Positions 7,643-16,434 of a stretch of 16,982 nt of DNA are shown here, in pieces. The DNA is from J088 sp003695505 [NCBI: Candidatus Dadabacteria bacterium] (GTDB taxonomy: Bacteria > J088). Numbering within the stretch: the stretch's first letter is position 1; each line of letters opens with the position of its first letter. Under the pieces are notes generated by a model. That model saw nothing but the letters and a program-made list of their open reading frames with translations, was not told where the DNA came from and made no database searches. Made by a program: the position numbers and the translations under genes. Location: the NCBI GenBank assembly GCA_003695505.1, contig RFIY01000126.1, forward strand, positions 1-16,982, given 5' to 3'.

Positions 7643-7651
7643 ATTATATCA
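7643..7651 (-). promoter_or_regulatory. Extended -10 promoter for the parA operon
   Basis: Read on the minus strand this is TGATATAAT, a perfect extended -10 element (TGn plus TATAAT). Transcription would begin near 7636, leaving a leader of about 40 nt before parA. No -35 box stands at 17 bp; TTGTCA lies 21 bp upstream, which is too far, so the extended -10 probably carries the promoter. Confidence 0.65.
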
Positions 7652-7672
7652 CATGAACGATAACATATGTGA
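7649..7672. repeat. Inverted repeat TCACAT/ATGTGA overlapping the parA promoter
   Basis: TCACAT (7649-7654) and ATGTGA (7667-7672) form an inverted repeat with a 12-bp centre. It overlaps the extended -10 of parA, so a protein bound here would block the promoter. The RHH partner is the natural candidate. Confidence 0.4.
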
Positions 7673-7707
7673 CAACAGATGCCATATTCAACATACGCAC
7701 GGTGGGG

Positions 7708-7728
7708 TATGGTATGAGTCATACCATA
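7708..7728. promoter_or_regulatory. Perfect 10+1+10 bp palindrome, probable operator
   Basis: Arms TATGGTATGA (7708-7717) and TCATACCATA (7719-7728) are exact reverse complements around a single G. Such a long perfect dyad is very unlikely by chance in a 259-bp region. It lies about 57 bp upstream of the parA -10 and about 130 bp upstream of the cas3 start. It could be a site for the RHH protein (operator or part of the centromere) or for an unlinked regulator of the cas operon. It is not followed by a T-run on either strand, so it is not a standard terminator. Confidence 0.7.
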
Positions 7729-7818
7729 TGATTTACTGTCACCCATTCCTCCGATGCTGAAGGGCGGCGCATTCTTACCCAGGTGCGACAACACAACGTG
7801 ATCCGGTCATGTACCGAC

Positions 7819-7824
7819 TATACT
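7819..7824 (+). promoter_or_regulatory. Possible -10 box of the cas operon
   Basis: TATACT is a good -10 match 33 bp before the cas3 start codon. No convincing -35 sequence sits 16-18 bp upstream, so the promoter is weak or needs an activator, if it is real. Confidence 0.35.
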
Positions 7825-7844
7825 TAAACTGCAACCCGATGAAT

Positions 7845-7853
7845 AGGGGAGGG
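7845..7853 (+). promoter_or_regulatory. Ribosome binding site deciding the GTG start of cas3
   Basis: AGGGGAGGG lies 4 bp before the GTG at 7858. This strong purine run supports GTG as the start. The nearby ATG at 7840 is in another frame. Confidence 0.7.
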
Positions 7854-7857
7854 TGCG

Positions 7858-10602
7858 GTGAGATCATTCTGGAAATATTGGGGCAAGGCGACGTCTCCGG
7901 AGTCCGGCGAAGCCAGGTTTCATTTCCTCGTGTACCATAGCCTCGACGTGGCGGCTTGCGCCGAGGCGCTGCTGGCCCAATCCGCGCGGTGGCGGGCGAC
8001 CTTCTCGTCGTTGACCGGGCTGACGGAATCATTCGCGGTCAGGGTCGCGCCGTGGTTCATCTGTCTCCACGATCTCGGAAAGTTTGCCGCAGGCTTCCAG
8101 AATCAGCGCCCCGATCTGCGCCAGGAACTTCAGGGGGGATGCAGCGCTCACACGTACGCGCAGCGCCACGACACCCTTGGATACCGGATCTGGCAGGAGC
8201 ATTTGCGTGACATTTACTTCCCGCAGTCGCGTTTGAGTCGCGTCAGCCCTGTTCCGGTCGTGGACGCCTGGATGCGGGCGGTCACGGGTCACCACGGCAT
8301 CCCACCGGACGACACGCGGACCGGTCTGCTGGCCGACAGCGTTGACATCGACCATGATCTGACCGCGGCGAAGGCGTTCGTCGACGCAAGTCTTGGCCTG
8401 TTCGGGTTCCGTGACTTTCCGGAGTTGTCACCAGAAACGCCGCGAGAAGCCACCTGGTGGCTGGCGGGACTCACGGTGCTGGCGGACTGGCTGGGGTCAA
8501 ACACTCGCTATTTCCCGTACAGCGAAGCGCCGGAGCCATTGCCCGAATATTGGGCGCGTGCGCAACAACGTGCAGCACACGCGGTGGCGGACACGCGACT
8601 GGGTCCGTTCCCACCGGCATCGCGGTTTCGGCTTGCCGACTGCTTCCCGTCCCCGCCACACGAGCTCAGGCCGACGGATCTGCAAACATGGGCGACGGAA
8701 GTACCCGTCACTTCGGAACCTCAGCTCTTCATCCTCGAGGACGTGACCGGCTCCGGAAAAACCGAGGCGGCGCTGCTGCTCGCGGAGCGCGTCCTGCAGA
8801 CTTCGGGCGAGGGCGGACTCTATTTGGCGCTGCCAACGATGGCGACAGCGAACGGGATGTATGATCGTATCGCGCCGGTCGCAGATCGTTTCTTCGCAGC
8901 GGATACCAGACCTTCACTCGTCCTGGCCCACAGTCAGGCCCGATATGTCCCCGGAGTTCAGGAGCAGGTCATGCCGGAGCCGGCTACCGCGACCGGGAGC
9001 GCCTATGCGGATGCTACGGAATCTGCGGAAAATCGTTGCAGCGCATGGCTTTCGGACAGCCGCAAAAAAGCACTGCTGGCGCAAATCGGTGTGGGCACGA
9101 TCGACCAGGCGTTGCTGGCGATTCTCCCGAGCCGGCATCAGTGTCTGCGTCTATGGGGCCTGATGGACAAGGTGCTGATCGTTGACGAAGTTCACGCTTG
9201 CGACGCGTATATGAACCGGCTCCTGCAGACGCTGCTCGAATGGCATGCTTTCGCTGGCGGGACCGCAATTCTGCTTTCCGCGACATTGCCCGACAACCAG
9301 CGATCATCGCTGATCGAATCGTTTGCGACCGGGGCTGGTTACACACTTGACGAGGACGACGGCGAAAACCAGTCCTACCCCCTTGCGACCATGATTGGCG
9401 AGCGCGGCGTCCAGCGGTATCCCGTGCAGACGCGCCCCGAACTGGCGCGCGAGGTTCGCGTCTCATTCACAGACGACGAAACCGCCGTCGAAGCGGCGTT
9501 GCAACGAGTTGTTGCGGCAGGCCAGTGCGCCTGTTGGGTGCGCAATAGCGTCCAGGACGCACGAGCGACCTTCGAGGAGCTGCGCACCCGCTATCCGTCA
9601 TGGGACATTCAGCTCTTCCACGCGCGCTTCACGATCACCGATCGGCTCGCCATCGAGCAGGATGTGCTGAAACGCTACGGCAAAGCTTCGACATCCGTTG
9701 ACCGGGCGGGCCGAATCCTGATCGCGACCCAGGTGGTCGAACAGTCCTTGGATCTCGATTTCGATCTCCTGGTCTCCGATCTCGCCCCGATCGATCTGCT
9801 GATCCAGCGAGCGGGACGCCTCCATCGTCATCGTCGTCTTGTAAACGGCGATCCAACGGATGGCGAGGACGGGCGTGGCGTGCCGCAGATCCTCGTCTTG
9901 GCGCCGCCGTGGACCCCGGAACCGGACGAAAACTGGCTGTCCGCGCGGCTGCCGGGCACGGCGGCGGTCTACGAAAAAGAAGATGCCCACCTCTGGAAAG
10001 CGATGCAGTTGCTGCGAGAGGGCGGCGGCTATCGGATGCCGGAAGACGCGCGTTCGCTGATCGAAGGTGTGTATGCAGCGGATCCGTTCACCGATTTTCC
10101 GTCGGGGTTGCAGGACAGGGCGATCGAAGCCGATGCACTGTACCGCTGTCAGGGCAGCATCGCGCAGTATCGCACATTGACGCGCGAATCGGGGTTTCAG
10201 AAAGACGGATCCTGGTTGAACGAGGAACACGCGCCGACACGCCTTGGGGAGCCGACGACGACCCTGTGGCTTGCAAAACGGACCGAACGAGGTATCGTGC
10301 CGTTTGCGGCTGCAGGTGGGGAGGAGACGGCAGCCGACTGGCTACGCAGTTCCGTGACGGTCATGGCGCGGGACGCAGCCGAGGAGGTCGCTCCCCCGCC
10401 TGATCTCGCGGAATTGTGGCGGGAAACCAGGCAGCAGTTGCCCGGTCGGGGCAAGTGGGGTGTCGCGACGCTGTTGATGCCTGTCCAACACGGCATCTGG
10501 GAAGGGGCCGTCCTGGATACGCAGGGCCGCCGCCGGAGATTGTTCTATCATTCGCTTACCGGACTCACAATCGAACGAACGCGAAAGGGAGTTCCTCGAT
10601 GA
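7858..10602 (+). CDS. cas3: Cas3 nuclease-helicase, type I-E (HD + SF2 helicase)
   Basis: The effector of type I interference. It is recruited by Cascade to the displaced strand, which it unwinds and cuts. In 914 aa, the N-terminal HD nuclease has His27 (YHSLD), the His71-Asp72 pair (LHDLGKF), His145-His146 (TGHHG) and Asp210 (LADW). The SF2 helicase follows with Walker A VTGSGKT (296-302), DEVH box (443-446), SATLP (474-478), TQVVEQSLDLDFD (624-636) and motif VI QRAGRLHR (650-657). About 250 residues remain as an accessory C-terminal domain. All key residues checked are present, so the enzyme is probably active, and its length is near the usual 850-950 aa for fused type I-E Cas3. It starts with GTG behind a strong ribosome binding site, and its stop overlaps the cas8e start (ATGA). 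In E. coli cas3 is separate from the cascade genes; here it leads the operon, so all components would be made together. Confidence 0.97.
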   Translation: MRSFWKYWGKATSPESGEARFHFLVYHSLDVAACAEALLAQSARWRATFSSLTGLTESFAVRVAPWFICLHDLGKFAAGFQNQRPDLRQELQGGCSAHTYAQRHDTLGYRIWQEHLRDIYFPQSRLSRVSPVPVVDAWMRAVTGHHGIPPDDTRTGLLADSVDIDHDLTAAKAFVDASLGLFGFRDFPELSPETPREATWWLAGLTVLADWLGSNTRYFPYSEAPEPLPEYWARAQQRAAHAVADTRLGPFPPASRFRLADCFPSPPHELRPTDLQTWATEVPVTSEPQLFILEDVTGSGKTEAALLLAERVLQTSGEGGLYLALPTMATANGMYDRIAPVADRFFAADTRPSLVLAHSQARYVPGVQEQVMPEPATATGSAYADATESAENRCSAWLSDSRKKALLAQIGVGTIDQALLAILPSRHQCLRLWGLMDKVLIVDEVHACDAYMNRLLQTLLEWHAFAGGTAILLSATLPDNQRSSLIESFATGAGYTLDEDDGENQSYPLATMIGERGVQRYPVQTRPELAREVRVSFTDDETAVEAALQRVVAAGQCACWVRNSVQDARATFEELRTRYPSWDIQLFHARFTITDRLAIEQDVLKRYGKASTSVDRAGRILIATQVVEQSLDLDFDLLVSDLAPIDLLIQRAGRLHRHRRLVNGDPTDGEDGRGVPQILVLAPPWTPEPDENWLSARLPGTAAVYEKEDAHLWKAMQLLREGGGYRMPEDARSLIEGVYAADPFTDFPSGLQDRAIEADALYRCQGSIAQYRTLTRESGFQKDGSWLNEEHAPTRLGEPTTTLWLAKRTERGIVPFAAAGGEETAADWLRSSVTVMARDAAEEVAPPPDLAELWRETRQQLPGRGKWGVATLLMPVQHGIWEGAVLDTQGRRRRLFYHSLTGLTIERTRKGVPR

Positions 10603-12173
10603 ATTTGTTGACAACGGCCTGGATACCGGTGCGACGCGCTGCCGGAGACACCGTTCGCATCAGGCCGTCAGAGCTGACGGATCCTGACATTGGAGCGCAG
10701 ATGATCAACGCGCCGCGGGCTGACTTCAACGGCGCCCTTGCGCAATTCCTGATCGGCCTGTTGCAGACGACCTTCGCGCCTCAGAGCGAGTCTGAATGGG
10801 AAAGATTCCTGGGGGAACCGCCCACGCCGGAGATGCTGGAGCGCGCCTTCGAACCGTGGACGGATATATTTGACCTTGATGGTGAGGGTCCACGGTTTTT
10901 GCAGGATCTCGAGCCATTCGAGCAGGATGTCGCGCCGAAGCCGATCGCCTCGTTGCTGATCGATGCGCCGGGCGACCAGACCCTGCGGAACAACGCCGAT
11001 CATTTCGTCAAGCGGGACACGGTGCGGGTGATGTGCTTCCGCTGTGCGGCAATGGCGCTGCTGACGCTCCAGGTCAACGCGCCATCGGGTGGGAAGGGGC
11101 ACCGGACCTCCATTCGTGGCGGAGGCCCGTTGACGACACTCGTCGAACCGGACCCCGAGGCGCAAACGCTGGCGGACACGCTGTGGACCCGCACCTGGTT
11201 GAACGTGCTGCCGTCCACGGTACGTTTGACGGGAAACGAAAAGCTGACCGAACGCCATCACATCTTTCCCTGGCTCGCGGAAACATGTACGACGGGCACC
11301 ACGCCGCTCGATGCCCATCCTCTCCAGATCTACTGGGCGATGCCGCGGCGTATCCGACTTGATTTCCGGACCGCGCGACAAGGCGACTGCGACATCTGCG
11401 GCGTCTGCGCGGAAGTCATCGACCACTATGCAACGAAAAACTACGGCATTGATTACCAGGGCGGCTGGATTCATCCACTTTCTCCCTATGCGGAGACCGT
11501 CGACGGCGCCAAGGACCCTGCGCCGCTCCATCCTCAGCCGGGCGGCATTCGCTACCGGCACTGGCTTGGCGTCCTGCAGGAAAGCAGCGACGGGAAAAAA
11601 CGCATACGCCCCGCAATCGTCGTTCGAGAGTTCCACCGCCATAAACTCCCGAGCGAACAGTTCCGGCTGTGGGCATTCGGTTACGACATGGACAATATGA
11701 AGCCGCGCTGCTGGTACGAGATGGTGTTCCCGCTCTATACCGTGCCGGCGGAAAAACGCCCCTGGTTTGCCGCTCGCGTCGAAGAACTGATCTCGGCGGC
11801 CAATGAAGCGGCCGGGGCGACCGCGCGCGCGATCCGTGCCGCCTGGTTTCGCCGTCCGGCAGACCAGAAAGGAGACTGCCGATATCTTGGCGAGGCCTTT
11901 TTCGAATTGACCGAAGCCGATTTCTACGCATCCGTGCGCCGGCTCCTCGCGGTCGATCCCGGCGACGACACGAAGATACTGCACGACTGGCACAGCGTCC
12001 TGGTCGAAAACGCGCTCCGCCTCTTCGATGAACGGACAGTAAGCGACGACATTGCCTGGGGTGACGCAGAGCGCATCGCGCGATCGCGCACGAATCTGCT
12101 GCGGCAACTCTATTCCAGGAAATTGAAAAACCTGCTGAAGCTTGGCGATCGAAAGGAGAAACAGACTGTATGA
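10599..12173 (+). CDS. cas8e: Cas8e (Cse1/CasA), large subunit of Cascade
   Basis: The large Cascade subunit, which reads the PAM and recruits Cas3. At 524 aa it is close to the family length. The start MNLLTTAWIPVRR is a typical Cse1 N-terminus; the block NAPSGGKGHRTSIRGGGPLTT (from residue 160) and YQGGWIHPLSPY (286-297) are conserved family landmarks. Residues 264-270 read CDICGVC, a Cys cluster seen in zinc-containing Cse1 proteins; only three Cys are clustered, so zinc binding is uncertain. The ATG at 10599 overlaps the cas3 stop by 4 bp with AAAGGGA upstream, so the open frame extending to 10416 is ignored. The C-terminal four-helix part (about 370-520) is rich in Arg and Ala, as expected for the domain facing Cse2. 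The 4-bp overlap with cse2 shows tight operon linkage. Confidence 0.95.
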   Translation: MNLLTTAWIPVRRAAGDTVRIRPSELTDPDIGAQMINAPRADFNGALAQFLIGLLQTTFAPQSESEWERFLGEPPTPEMLERAFEPWTDIFDLDGEGPRFLQDLEPFEQDVAPKPIASLLIDAPGDQTLRNNADHFVKRDTVRVMCFRCAAMALLTLQVNAPSGGKGHRTSIRGGGPLTTLVEPDPEAQTLADTLWTRTWLNVLPSTVRLTGNEKLTERHHIFPWLAETCTTGTTPLDAHPLQIYWAMPRRIRLDFRTARQGDCDICGVCAEVIDHYATKNYGIDYQGGWIHPLSPYAETVDGAKDPAPLHPQPGGIRYRHWLGVLQESSDGKKRIRPAIVVREFHRHKLPSEQFRLWAFGYDMDNMKPRCWYEMVFPLYTVPAEKRPWFAARVEELISAANEAAGATARAIRAAWFRRPADQKGDCRYLGEAFFELTEADFYASVRRLLAVDPGDDTKILHDWHSVLVENALRLFDERTVSDDIAWGDAERIARSRTNLLRQLYSRKLKNLLKLGDRKEKQTV

Positions 12174-12679
12174 CATCCACGAATCTTTTTGCGCGATCTT
12201 CGCCGGCCGGTGAATTGCTGACCGCCTGGTGGCAGGATCTCCAGCAGAACCGGGGGGACCGCGCCGAACTCAGACGATGCCACTCACCGGATGACGCGGT
12301 GGTGTTGCCGGTTACGATCAACCTCATCACGCAGCTGCGTCACACGCCCGTAGCCGAACACCGGGGCTGGATGAACCGTATCCCGCTGGTCGCCGGACTG
12401 TCCGCGCATCTCGACGCCGACGAGCCGACGCGCTCGTTGCCAGAACGGATGGCCAGCCGCACCGGAGATCGACCCGTCGTTTCGCAAATACGCTTTCGAC
12501 GCCTGCTGCGAACGCCTCGACGAGAGCTTTACCGGCCGATGATCCGGATTCTCGCGCTGATCGAGCGACGGGCGAATCTTTGCGAGCTCGCCGAAAGCAT
12601 GTTCTGGTGGGGTCCGCGCATCCAGAAAGAATGGGCGCTCGCCTACTTCCCGAATACTCCACAAACGACAACACACTGA
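12170..12679 (+). CDS. cse2: Cas11/Cse2 (CasB), small subunit of Cascade
   Basis: A 169-aa, mostly helical, Arg-rich protein in the fixed position of Cse2 between cas8e and cas7e. In type I-E complexes two copies line the belly of Cascade and hold the target and non-target strands. Sequence clues are the start with ELLTAWWQDLQQNRGDRAELRRC (positions 15 onward), a pattern shared with Cse2 proteins, and a C-terminal Trp-rich end (SMFWWGPRIQKEWALAYF). Small subunits diverge quickly, so gene order carries much of the weight. The start ATG overlaps the cas8e stop by 4 bp and has AAAGGAG upstream. Confidence 0.92.
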   Translation: MTSTNLFARSSPAGELLTAWWQDLQQNRGDRAELRRCHSPDDAVVLPVTINLITQLRHTPVAEHRGWMNRIPLVAGLSAHLDADEPTRSLPERMASRTGDRPVVSQIRFRRLLRTPRRELYRPMIRILALIERRANLCELAESMFWWGPRIQKEWALAYFPNTPQTTTH

Positions 12680-12696
12680 GACAGGAGCAAAGCTCA

Positions 12697-13767
12697 ATGG
12701 AACGTTTCATTCAATTGCACTTGCTGACAGCTTATCCGCCGGCGAACCTCAACCGCGACGACCTCGGGCGCCCCAAAACGGCGCTGGTCGGTGGCGCAGA
12801 ACGGCTACGCGTGTCCTCACAGAGCCTCAAGCGGGCCTGGCGCACCTCGGATGTCTTCCAGCAGGCGGTGAAGGGGCACGTGGGCGTCCGCACGCGACGG
12901 ATTGGCGCCGAGGTGTTCGAAAAGCTCATCGCTGCAGGCGTCCCAGAGGCCAAAGCCCGGGAATGCGCGCGTACGATCGCAAGCGTCTTCGGAAAACTGA
13001 AGCGGGAGAAAAAGGACGACGGCACGCCGGAAGCGCTGCAGATCGAACAACTGGCGCATCTGTCGCCGGAAGAGCTTGCGCTGATCGACGAATGGATCGA
13101 ACGGATCGCCAACGGCGAGCCATTGCCCAAAAAAGAGGAACTCGACTTGCTGCGCAAGCAGAAGACCGCGGCGGACATCGCGCTGTTTGGACGAATGCTT
13201 GCGGATGCGCCCCGGTTCAACACCGAGGCGGCCTGCCAGGTCGCGCACGCGATCACGGTCCACAGGGTCGTCGTTGAAGACGACTTTTACACGGCGGTCG
13301 ATGATCTCAATCGCGGTGAAGAGGACGCGGGGGCCGGGCATATGGGCGAGACCGAATTCGGTTCCGGCCTTTTCTATCTCTACATTTGCCTGGATCGGCA
13401 ATTGCTTCTCGACAACCTTGGCGGCGACGGCGCGCTTGCCCGCAAAACCGTGGACGGTCTGATTCGCAGTGCCGCAACGGTTGCGCCCGGCGGCAAACAG
13501 AACAGTTTCGCCTCACGGGCCCGCGCAAGCTATATCCTCTGTGAAAAAGGGGACGCGCAGCCGCGTAGTCTGGCGGTGGCGTTTCTCAAGCCTGTCGAAG
13601 CCGTTGGCGGCGGTTTGCTCAGCAACGCCATTGATGCGCTCGAAGAAGAACGCCAGCGTCTCGATGCCGCCTATGGGGACGGCGATGCAGATGCCGTCGT
13701 CATGAATGCCCAGGCTGGGGCGGGCTATCTTGCCGACATCGTGACCTACGCAGCAGAGGGTCTTTGA
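12697..13767 (+). CDS. cas7e: Cas7e (Cse4/CasC), Cascade backbone subunit
   Basis: The RAMP-fold backbone, six copies of which coat the spacer part of the crRNA. The 356-aa product begins with the clear Cas7e signature FIQLHLLTAYPPANLNRDD, then GRPKTALVGGAERLRVSSQS and LKRAWRT (to about residue 50). The segment PRFNTEAACQVAHAITVH followed by FYTAVDDLN and MGETEFGSGLFYLYICLD is typical of the central part. A charged insertion (about 105-160, KLKREKKDDGTPEALQIEQL onward) fits the helical thumb/insertion. The frame is open upstream to 12580, but the ATG at 12697 has AGGAG 9 bp before it and lies 17 bp after the cse2 stop, so it is the start. Confidence 0.96.
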   Translation: MERFIQLHLLTAYPPANLNRDDLGRPKTALVGGAERLRVSSQSLKRAWRTSDVFQQAVKGHVGVRTRRIGAEVFEKLIAAGVPEAKARECARTIASVFGKLKREKKDDGTPEALQIEQLAHLSPEELALIDEWIERIANGEPLPKKEELDLLRKQKTAADIALFGRMLADAPRFNTEAACQVAHAITVHRVVVEDDFYTAVDDLNRGEEDAGAGHMGETEFGSGLFYLYICLDRQLLLDNLGGDGALARKTVDGLIRSAATVAPGGKQNSFASRARASYILCEKGDAQPRSLAVAFLKPVEAVGGGLLSNAIDALEEERQRLDAAYGDGDADAVVMNAQAGAGYLADIVTYAAEGL

Positions 13768-13768
13768 G

Positions 13769-14491
13769 ATGGCGGAATTATTGTTGTTCCAGCTTTACGG
13801 GCCTCTGGCGGCCTGGGGCACGACGGCCGTCGGCGAATATCGTCCGAGCGCCACGCACCCGGGGAAATCGCAGATCGCCGGCCTGATTGCCGCCGCGCTT
13901 GGGGTACGACGAGACGAAGAAGCCGCGCTGCGCGAGATCGCCAACGGGTTCGGCCTGGCCGTTCGGATCGAAACCGCGGGCGAACTCGAGCGGGATTATC
14001 ACACGACACAGGTGCCTGCGGGAAAACGCAGTCGCGGCGCAGCATCCCGTCGAGACGAACTCTCGGCAGGAGAGCTGTATACGATCCTCTCCCAGCGGGA
14101 CTATCGTGCCGACGCCGCATGGATCTGCGCATTATGGCTGCGTCCGAACGGATCGTTCACATTGACCGGATTGGCCGAAGCCCTTCGCTTTCCGCGCTTC
14201 ACCATCTGCCTGGGGCGGAAAGCGTGTCCGCCGTCCCTGCCGCTCAACCCACGGACAATCAAGGCAACGACGCTGCGCGAAGCGTTCGCGACATACACGC
14301 CAGACCCCCGCATCGCGAGCCTTGCCCCACAGGCTCGCAAGCGTTACGTCTGGGAAGAACCGTTGCCGGACGGGCTCGATGCTGGCTTTGGTCCCTCAGA
14401 TCAGCTTTGGGTCGTCGAGCGGCGGGACGAGTTACACAATCGTGCGCGCTGGCAATTCACGGTCAGAGAAGAACATCACGCCGTTGCGTAA
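13769..14491 (+). CDS. cas5e: Cas5e (CasD), Cascade subunit holding the crRNA 5' handle
   Basis: The RAMP protein that grips the 8-nt 5' handle of the crRNA and contacts Cas8e. The 240-aa sequence has the family landmarks: LLLFQLYGPLAAWGTTAVGE (4-23), RPSATHPGKSQIAGLIAAAL (25-44), DYHTTQVP (76-83), LSQRDYRADA (108-117) and LGRKACPPSLPL (148-159). The predicted repeat handle would be AUGAACCG. Type I-E leaves crRNA cutting to Cas6e, so this subunit is expected to be non-catalytic. The start ATG is 1 bp after the cas7e stop, so translational coupling is likely. Confidence 0.95.
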   Translation: MAELLLFQLYGPLAAWGTTAVGEYRPSATHPGKSQIAGLIAAALGVRRDEEAALREIANGFGLAVRIETAGELERDYHTTQVPAGKRSRGAASRRDELSAGELYTILSQRDYRADAAWICALWLRPNGSFTLTGLAEALRFPRFTICLGRKACPPSLPLNPRTIKATTLREAFATYTPDPRIASLAPQARKRYVWEEPLPDGLDAGFGPSDQLWVVERRDELHNRARWQFTVREEHHAVA

Positions 14492-14502
14492 GGGGAGATG
14501 AG

Positions 14503-15155
14503 ATGTATTTGACCCGAATCACCCTGGCCGGTCGAGTACGGACGAACGATCTGCTGCGCCATACCGGTGATATGTATCGCGAGCATCAGATGCTCTGGAA
14601 ACTGTTTCCCGAGGATCCAGATGCCAGACGCGACTTCCTGTACCGAAAGGACATCTTGTACTCGCGGCCGCGCTATTTTATTTTGTCGGAACGTATGCCT
14701 GTCCACGATCTCGGACTGTGGCGCATCGACCCGCCGCGCGAGTTTGCGCCCCGGCTGCGACGTGGACAACGGCTGCAATTTTCGTTGCGCGCCAACCCCG
14801 TCGTTCGGGTCGATGGCCGCAGGCATGACATCGTGATGCACCAGAAAACGGCTCTCCGCGCACGCAACGATGAAGAGGCGCCGCCATTGGGCCTGCTCAT
14901 TCACACGGCGGGCGCAGCGTGGATCGACAGGCAGGCGGAGCGGCACGGCTTTGCCGTTCTCCCCGAGAGTCTGCGCGTGGACGGATACCGGCAGCACCGC
15001 GCCCGACAGGGAGCTCGTCGAATACGCTTCTCGACACTCGACTTCCACGGCCTGTTGACCGTGACGGATCCGGACCGATTTCTGGCGAAGTTGTGCGCAG
15101 GATTCGGCGCGGCGAAGGCGTTCGGGTGCGGTCTGATGTTGATCCGGCGTCCCTG

Positions 15156-15156
<1 letters not shown>
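14503..15156 (+). CDS. cas6e: Cas6e (CasE), crRNA-processing endoribonuclease
   Basis: Cuts the repeat RNA at the 3' base of its hairpin and stays bound to the 3' end as part of Cascade. The 217-aa product begins MYLTRITLAG and carries DMYREHQMLWKLFP: Tyr25 and His28 match the catalytic Tyr/His pair of type I-E Cas6 proteins. The C-terminal glycine-rich loop GFGAAKAFGCG (200-210) is the standard RAMP motif that contacts RNA. The start chosen (14503) has AGGGGAG 5 bp upstream and follows cas5e by 11 bp; the frame is open far upstream, but that part overlaps cas5e and is not coding. It should recognise the CCCCACG/CGTGGGG stem in the repeats at the right end. Confidence 0.95.
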
Positions 15157-16353
<1,197 letters not shown>

Positions 16354-16434
16354 GAGGGCTTCGACGCATCGCGTCACTCCGGTGGCTTGAGGGCATCGGA
16401 AAAGTTCTTTGAAAATCAGTGTATTATGGGAAGT
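16354..16434 (+). promoter_or_regulatory. CRISPR leader
   Basis: An 81-bp stretch between cas2 and the first repeat that becomes AT-rich in its last 35 bp. It contains TATTAT at 16422-16427, a possible -10 for pre-crRNA, without a clear -35. Leaders direct new spacers to the first repeat; the IHF match inside it fits that role. Read-through from the cas operon could also transcribe the array, since no terminator separates them. Confidence 0.8.
16414..16426 (+). promoter_or_regulatory. IHF-binding site in the leader
   Basis: AATCAGTGTATTA matches the IHF consensus WATCARNNNNTTR at every defined base. It covers positions -21 to -9 relative to the first repeat. In E. coli type I-E leaders IHF bends the DNA just upstream of the first repeat so that Cas1-Cas2 inserts there; the placement here agrees with that arrangement. 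Confidence 0.75.

Larger units (their letters stand above)
7599..7857. other. Divergent control region between parA and cas3
   Basis: There is no gene in these 259 bp. The left half (7640-7730) is AT-rich with ATATG-type words repeated (near 7665, 7684 and 7725) and two inverted repeats, as expected for an operator/centromere region of an RHH partition protein. The right half carries a possible -10 box for cas3 and its ribosome binding site. CGGT (7804-7807) and ACCG (7813-7816) form a small dyad just before that -10 box. Confidence 0.6.

Noticed and set aside
7619-7760. Possible small RNA or tracr-like element in the par-cas region
   Set aside because: Type I-E needs no tracrRNA, there is no anti-repeat match, and the dyads are better explained as operators.
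10668-12176. A 502-codon minus-strand open frame
   Set aside because: It is antisense to cas8e, whose sequence, start, overlaps and conserved blocks are clear. Long antisense frames are common in GC-rich genes.
16354-16434. Transcription terminator between cas2 and the array
   Set aside because: No GC-rich hairpin followed by a T-run was found in the leader.
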